From Pelorhabdus rhamnosifermentans (GTDB lineage Bacteria > Bacillota > Negativicutes > UMGS1260), in NCBI RefSeq assembly GCF_018835585.1, contig NZ_JAHGVE010000001.1:434001-498000 (forward strand): 64,000 bases of DNA, read 5' to 3'. The notes under the pieces were generated by a model that saw only the letters and a program-made list of their open reading frames with translations, made no database searches and was not told where the DNA came from. The position numbers and the translations under genes are program-made. Below, piece after piece: positions 62,798 through 64,000 of the stretch (within the stretch, counting starts at the first letter, position 1; the number at the start of each line of letters is the position of its first letter).

Positions 62798-63997
62798 ATG
62801 TATTGTGTTCGAAATATAACTGAGGATCTTTATTGGGTTGGGGGCAACGACCGTCGTCTTGCTTTGTTTGAAAACATTCATCCCATTCAACGAGGTGTTT
62901 CCTACAACTCTTATCTACTTTTAGATGAGAAGACAGTACTTTTTGATACGGTAGACTGGTCAATTTGCCGTCAGTTCCTTGAGAATATTAAAGTAGTTCT
63001 AGGTGATAGGACTTTAGATTACATGGTAATCAACCATATGGAGCCGGATCATGCAGCATGTATTGAAGAGATTATTCTTCGTTATCCAAATGTAAAAGTT
63101 GTATGTACCGAAAAAGCTTCAATGTTTATGTATCAGTTCGGTTTTCATATCGATGGCAAAGTAGTAGAGGTTAAAGAAGGAGATACAATGTCCTTTGGAA
63201 AACATCATGTTGTATTTGTGTCTGCTCCAATGATACATTGGCCAGAAGCTATGGTGACATATGATACTACCAACGGCGTACTATTTTCCGCTGATGCCTT
63301 CGGTTCTTTCGGCGCTTTGGATGGTAAGCTATTTAATGATGAAGTGAACTTTGACCGGGATTGGATTGACGAGGCCAGAAGGTATTATACAAATATTGTT
63401 GGAAAGTATGGTCCTCATGTTCAGGCTCTTTTAAAGAAGGCCGGCACGATTGATATCAAAATGATCTGCCCACTACATGGACCGATATGGCGTAACGATT
63501 TCGGGTACTTGTTAGATAAGTATGATAAGTGGAGTCGTTATGAGCCTGAGGAAAAGGGTGTAATGATCGTTTATGCAACAATGTACGGAAATACAGAGGC
63601 CGCTGCCAACGATTTGGCAACAAGGTTAGTGGAAAAGGGAATGACAAATGTGGTTATATATGACGTTTCAAAAACTCATGTCTCCTATTTGATTTCTGAG
63701 ACATTCAAATATAGTCATGTGGTTCTTGCTTCCGTAACCTACAACTTGAAGATTTATCCGCCAATGCTGAATTATATAATGGATATGAAGGCCTTAAATC
63801 TTCAAAAACGTACTTTCGCTCTTATAGAAAATGGCTCATGGGCTCCACAATCCGGCAAATTAATGCGTGAGCTTTTGAATGAGATGAAAGAAATGACTAT
63901 CTTAGACAGTGAGATGACATTGAACTCCAGTATGAAAGAAGAGGATGGGGATTCAATGGACGCTATTGCTGAGAGCATTATCGAGTCAATGAAGTAA
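62798..63997 (+). CDS. Flavodiiron protein (rubredoxin:O2/NO oxidoreductase, FprA type)
   Basis: 399 residues. A metallo-beta-lactamase-like diiron domain with NHMEPDHAACIEEI (H-x-E-x-D-H), the His in SAPMIHWPEAM, the Asp in LFSADAFGSFG and the His in CPLHGPIWR, then a flavodoxin domain (VIVYATMYGNTEAAAND, ENGSWAPQSGKLM). It reduces O2 to water or NO to N2O with electrons from rubredoxin. Its neighbour, 57 bases upstream, carries a rubredoxin domain, the natural donor. AAAGGAGGA precedes the ATG; the stop is just inside the window end. Confidence 0.95.
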   Translation: MYCVRNITEDLYWVGGNDRRLALFENIHPIQRGVSYNSYLLLDEKTVLFDTVDWSICRQFLENIKVVLGDRTLDYMVINHMEPDHAACIEEIILRYPNVKVVCTEKASMFMYQFGFHIDGKVVEVKEGDTMSFGKHHVVFVSAPMIHWPEAMVTYDTTNGVLFSADAFGSFGALDGKLFNDEVNFDRDWIDEARRYYTNIVGKYGPHVQALLKKAGTIDIKMICPLHGPIWRNDFGYLLDKYDKWSRYEPEEKGVMIVYATMYGNTEAAANDLATRLVEKGMTNVVIYDVSKTHVSYLISETFKYSHVVLASVTYNLKIYPPMLNYIMDMKALNLQKRTFALIENGSWAPQSGKLMRELLNEMKEMTILDSEMTLNSSMKEEDGDSMDAIAESIIESMK

Positions 63998-64000
63998 TTT

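Overview
The window reads as the chromosome of a low-GC, motile, strictly fermentative, endospore-forming anaerobe of the Negativicutes (Pelosinus/Sporomusa type). This is inferred from the gene content: a CotF-type spore coat protein, NfnAB and pyruvate:ferredoxin oxidoreductase, M-box, T-box and c-di-GMP riboswitches, chemotaxis receptors, and lipid-linked sugar transferases suited to an LPS-type outer envelope. No rRNA, tRNA, CRISPR array, phage or intact insertion sequence was seen.

Layout. 0-4 kb: a frameshifted msrB, then a TetR-controlled EmrAB-type efflux pump with the same 18-base operator before the regulator and before the pump. 4-10 kb: a YukJ-like protein, a chemotaxis receptor, an orphan GatC-type permease and a BaxI-family membrane protein. 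10.2-14.5 kb: a 42-residue protein, then an iron alcohol dehydrogenase and nfnAB behind a convincing sigma-54 promoter. 14.6-16.9 kb: a c-di-GMP-I riboswitch leading into response regulator, CheC and diguanylate cyclase. 17.2-21.3 kb: a PAP2-GtrA-DPM-PMT-PAP2 cassette for lipid-linked sugar transfer. 21.3-31.4 kb: a long REP-like palindrome, an acyltransferase, MscS, a decayed MFS gene, a Gly/Tyr-rich protein, MATE, CotF, a T-box-controlled CstA and an exported phosphatase. 31.8-34.3 kb: tandem M-box riboswitches before an NRAMP-related Mg2+ transporter. 34.4-40.8 kb: an ArlRS-like two-component system, a small exported protein with OmpR-type repeats upstream, a frameshifted BcrC-like gene, a second PMT-type transferase and an unusual bactofilin-like/PAP2 fusion. 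40.8-48.7 kb: a threonine/serine catabolic island (YheO-like regulator, RidA, threonine ammonia-lyase, permease, PFOR). 48.9-60.5 kb: a sigma-54 activator and its four-carbon acid-sugar operon (DUF1537 kinase, PdxA2, DapA-family lyase, 2-hydroxyacid dehydrogenase, Fe-ADH, MFS importer, chemoreceptor). 60.7-64 kb: an acyl-CoA dehydrogenase/EtfA-C/rubredoxin fusion next to a flavodiiron protein.

How it works together. The threonine island should give 2-oxobutyrate and pyruvate for PFOR, which yields reduced ferredoxin; NfnAB and the Fe-ADHs balance NAD(P)H and ferredoxin. The acid-sugar operon couples sensing, import and catabolism under one enhancer-binding protein whose likely binding sites lie between it and its target. 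The last two genes look like a compact chain from acyl-CoA through flavin and rubredoxin to O2 or NO, and are the best candidate here for an undescribed system. Other notable signals are a four-copy hairpin family, two short gene fossils (Fe-ADH and MCP), two single-base frameshifts (msrB, bcrC), and the tandem M-boxes.
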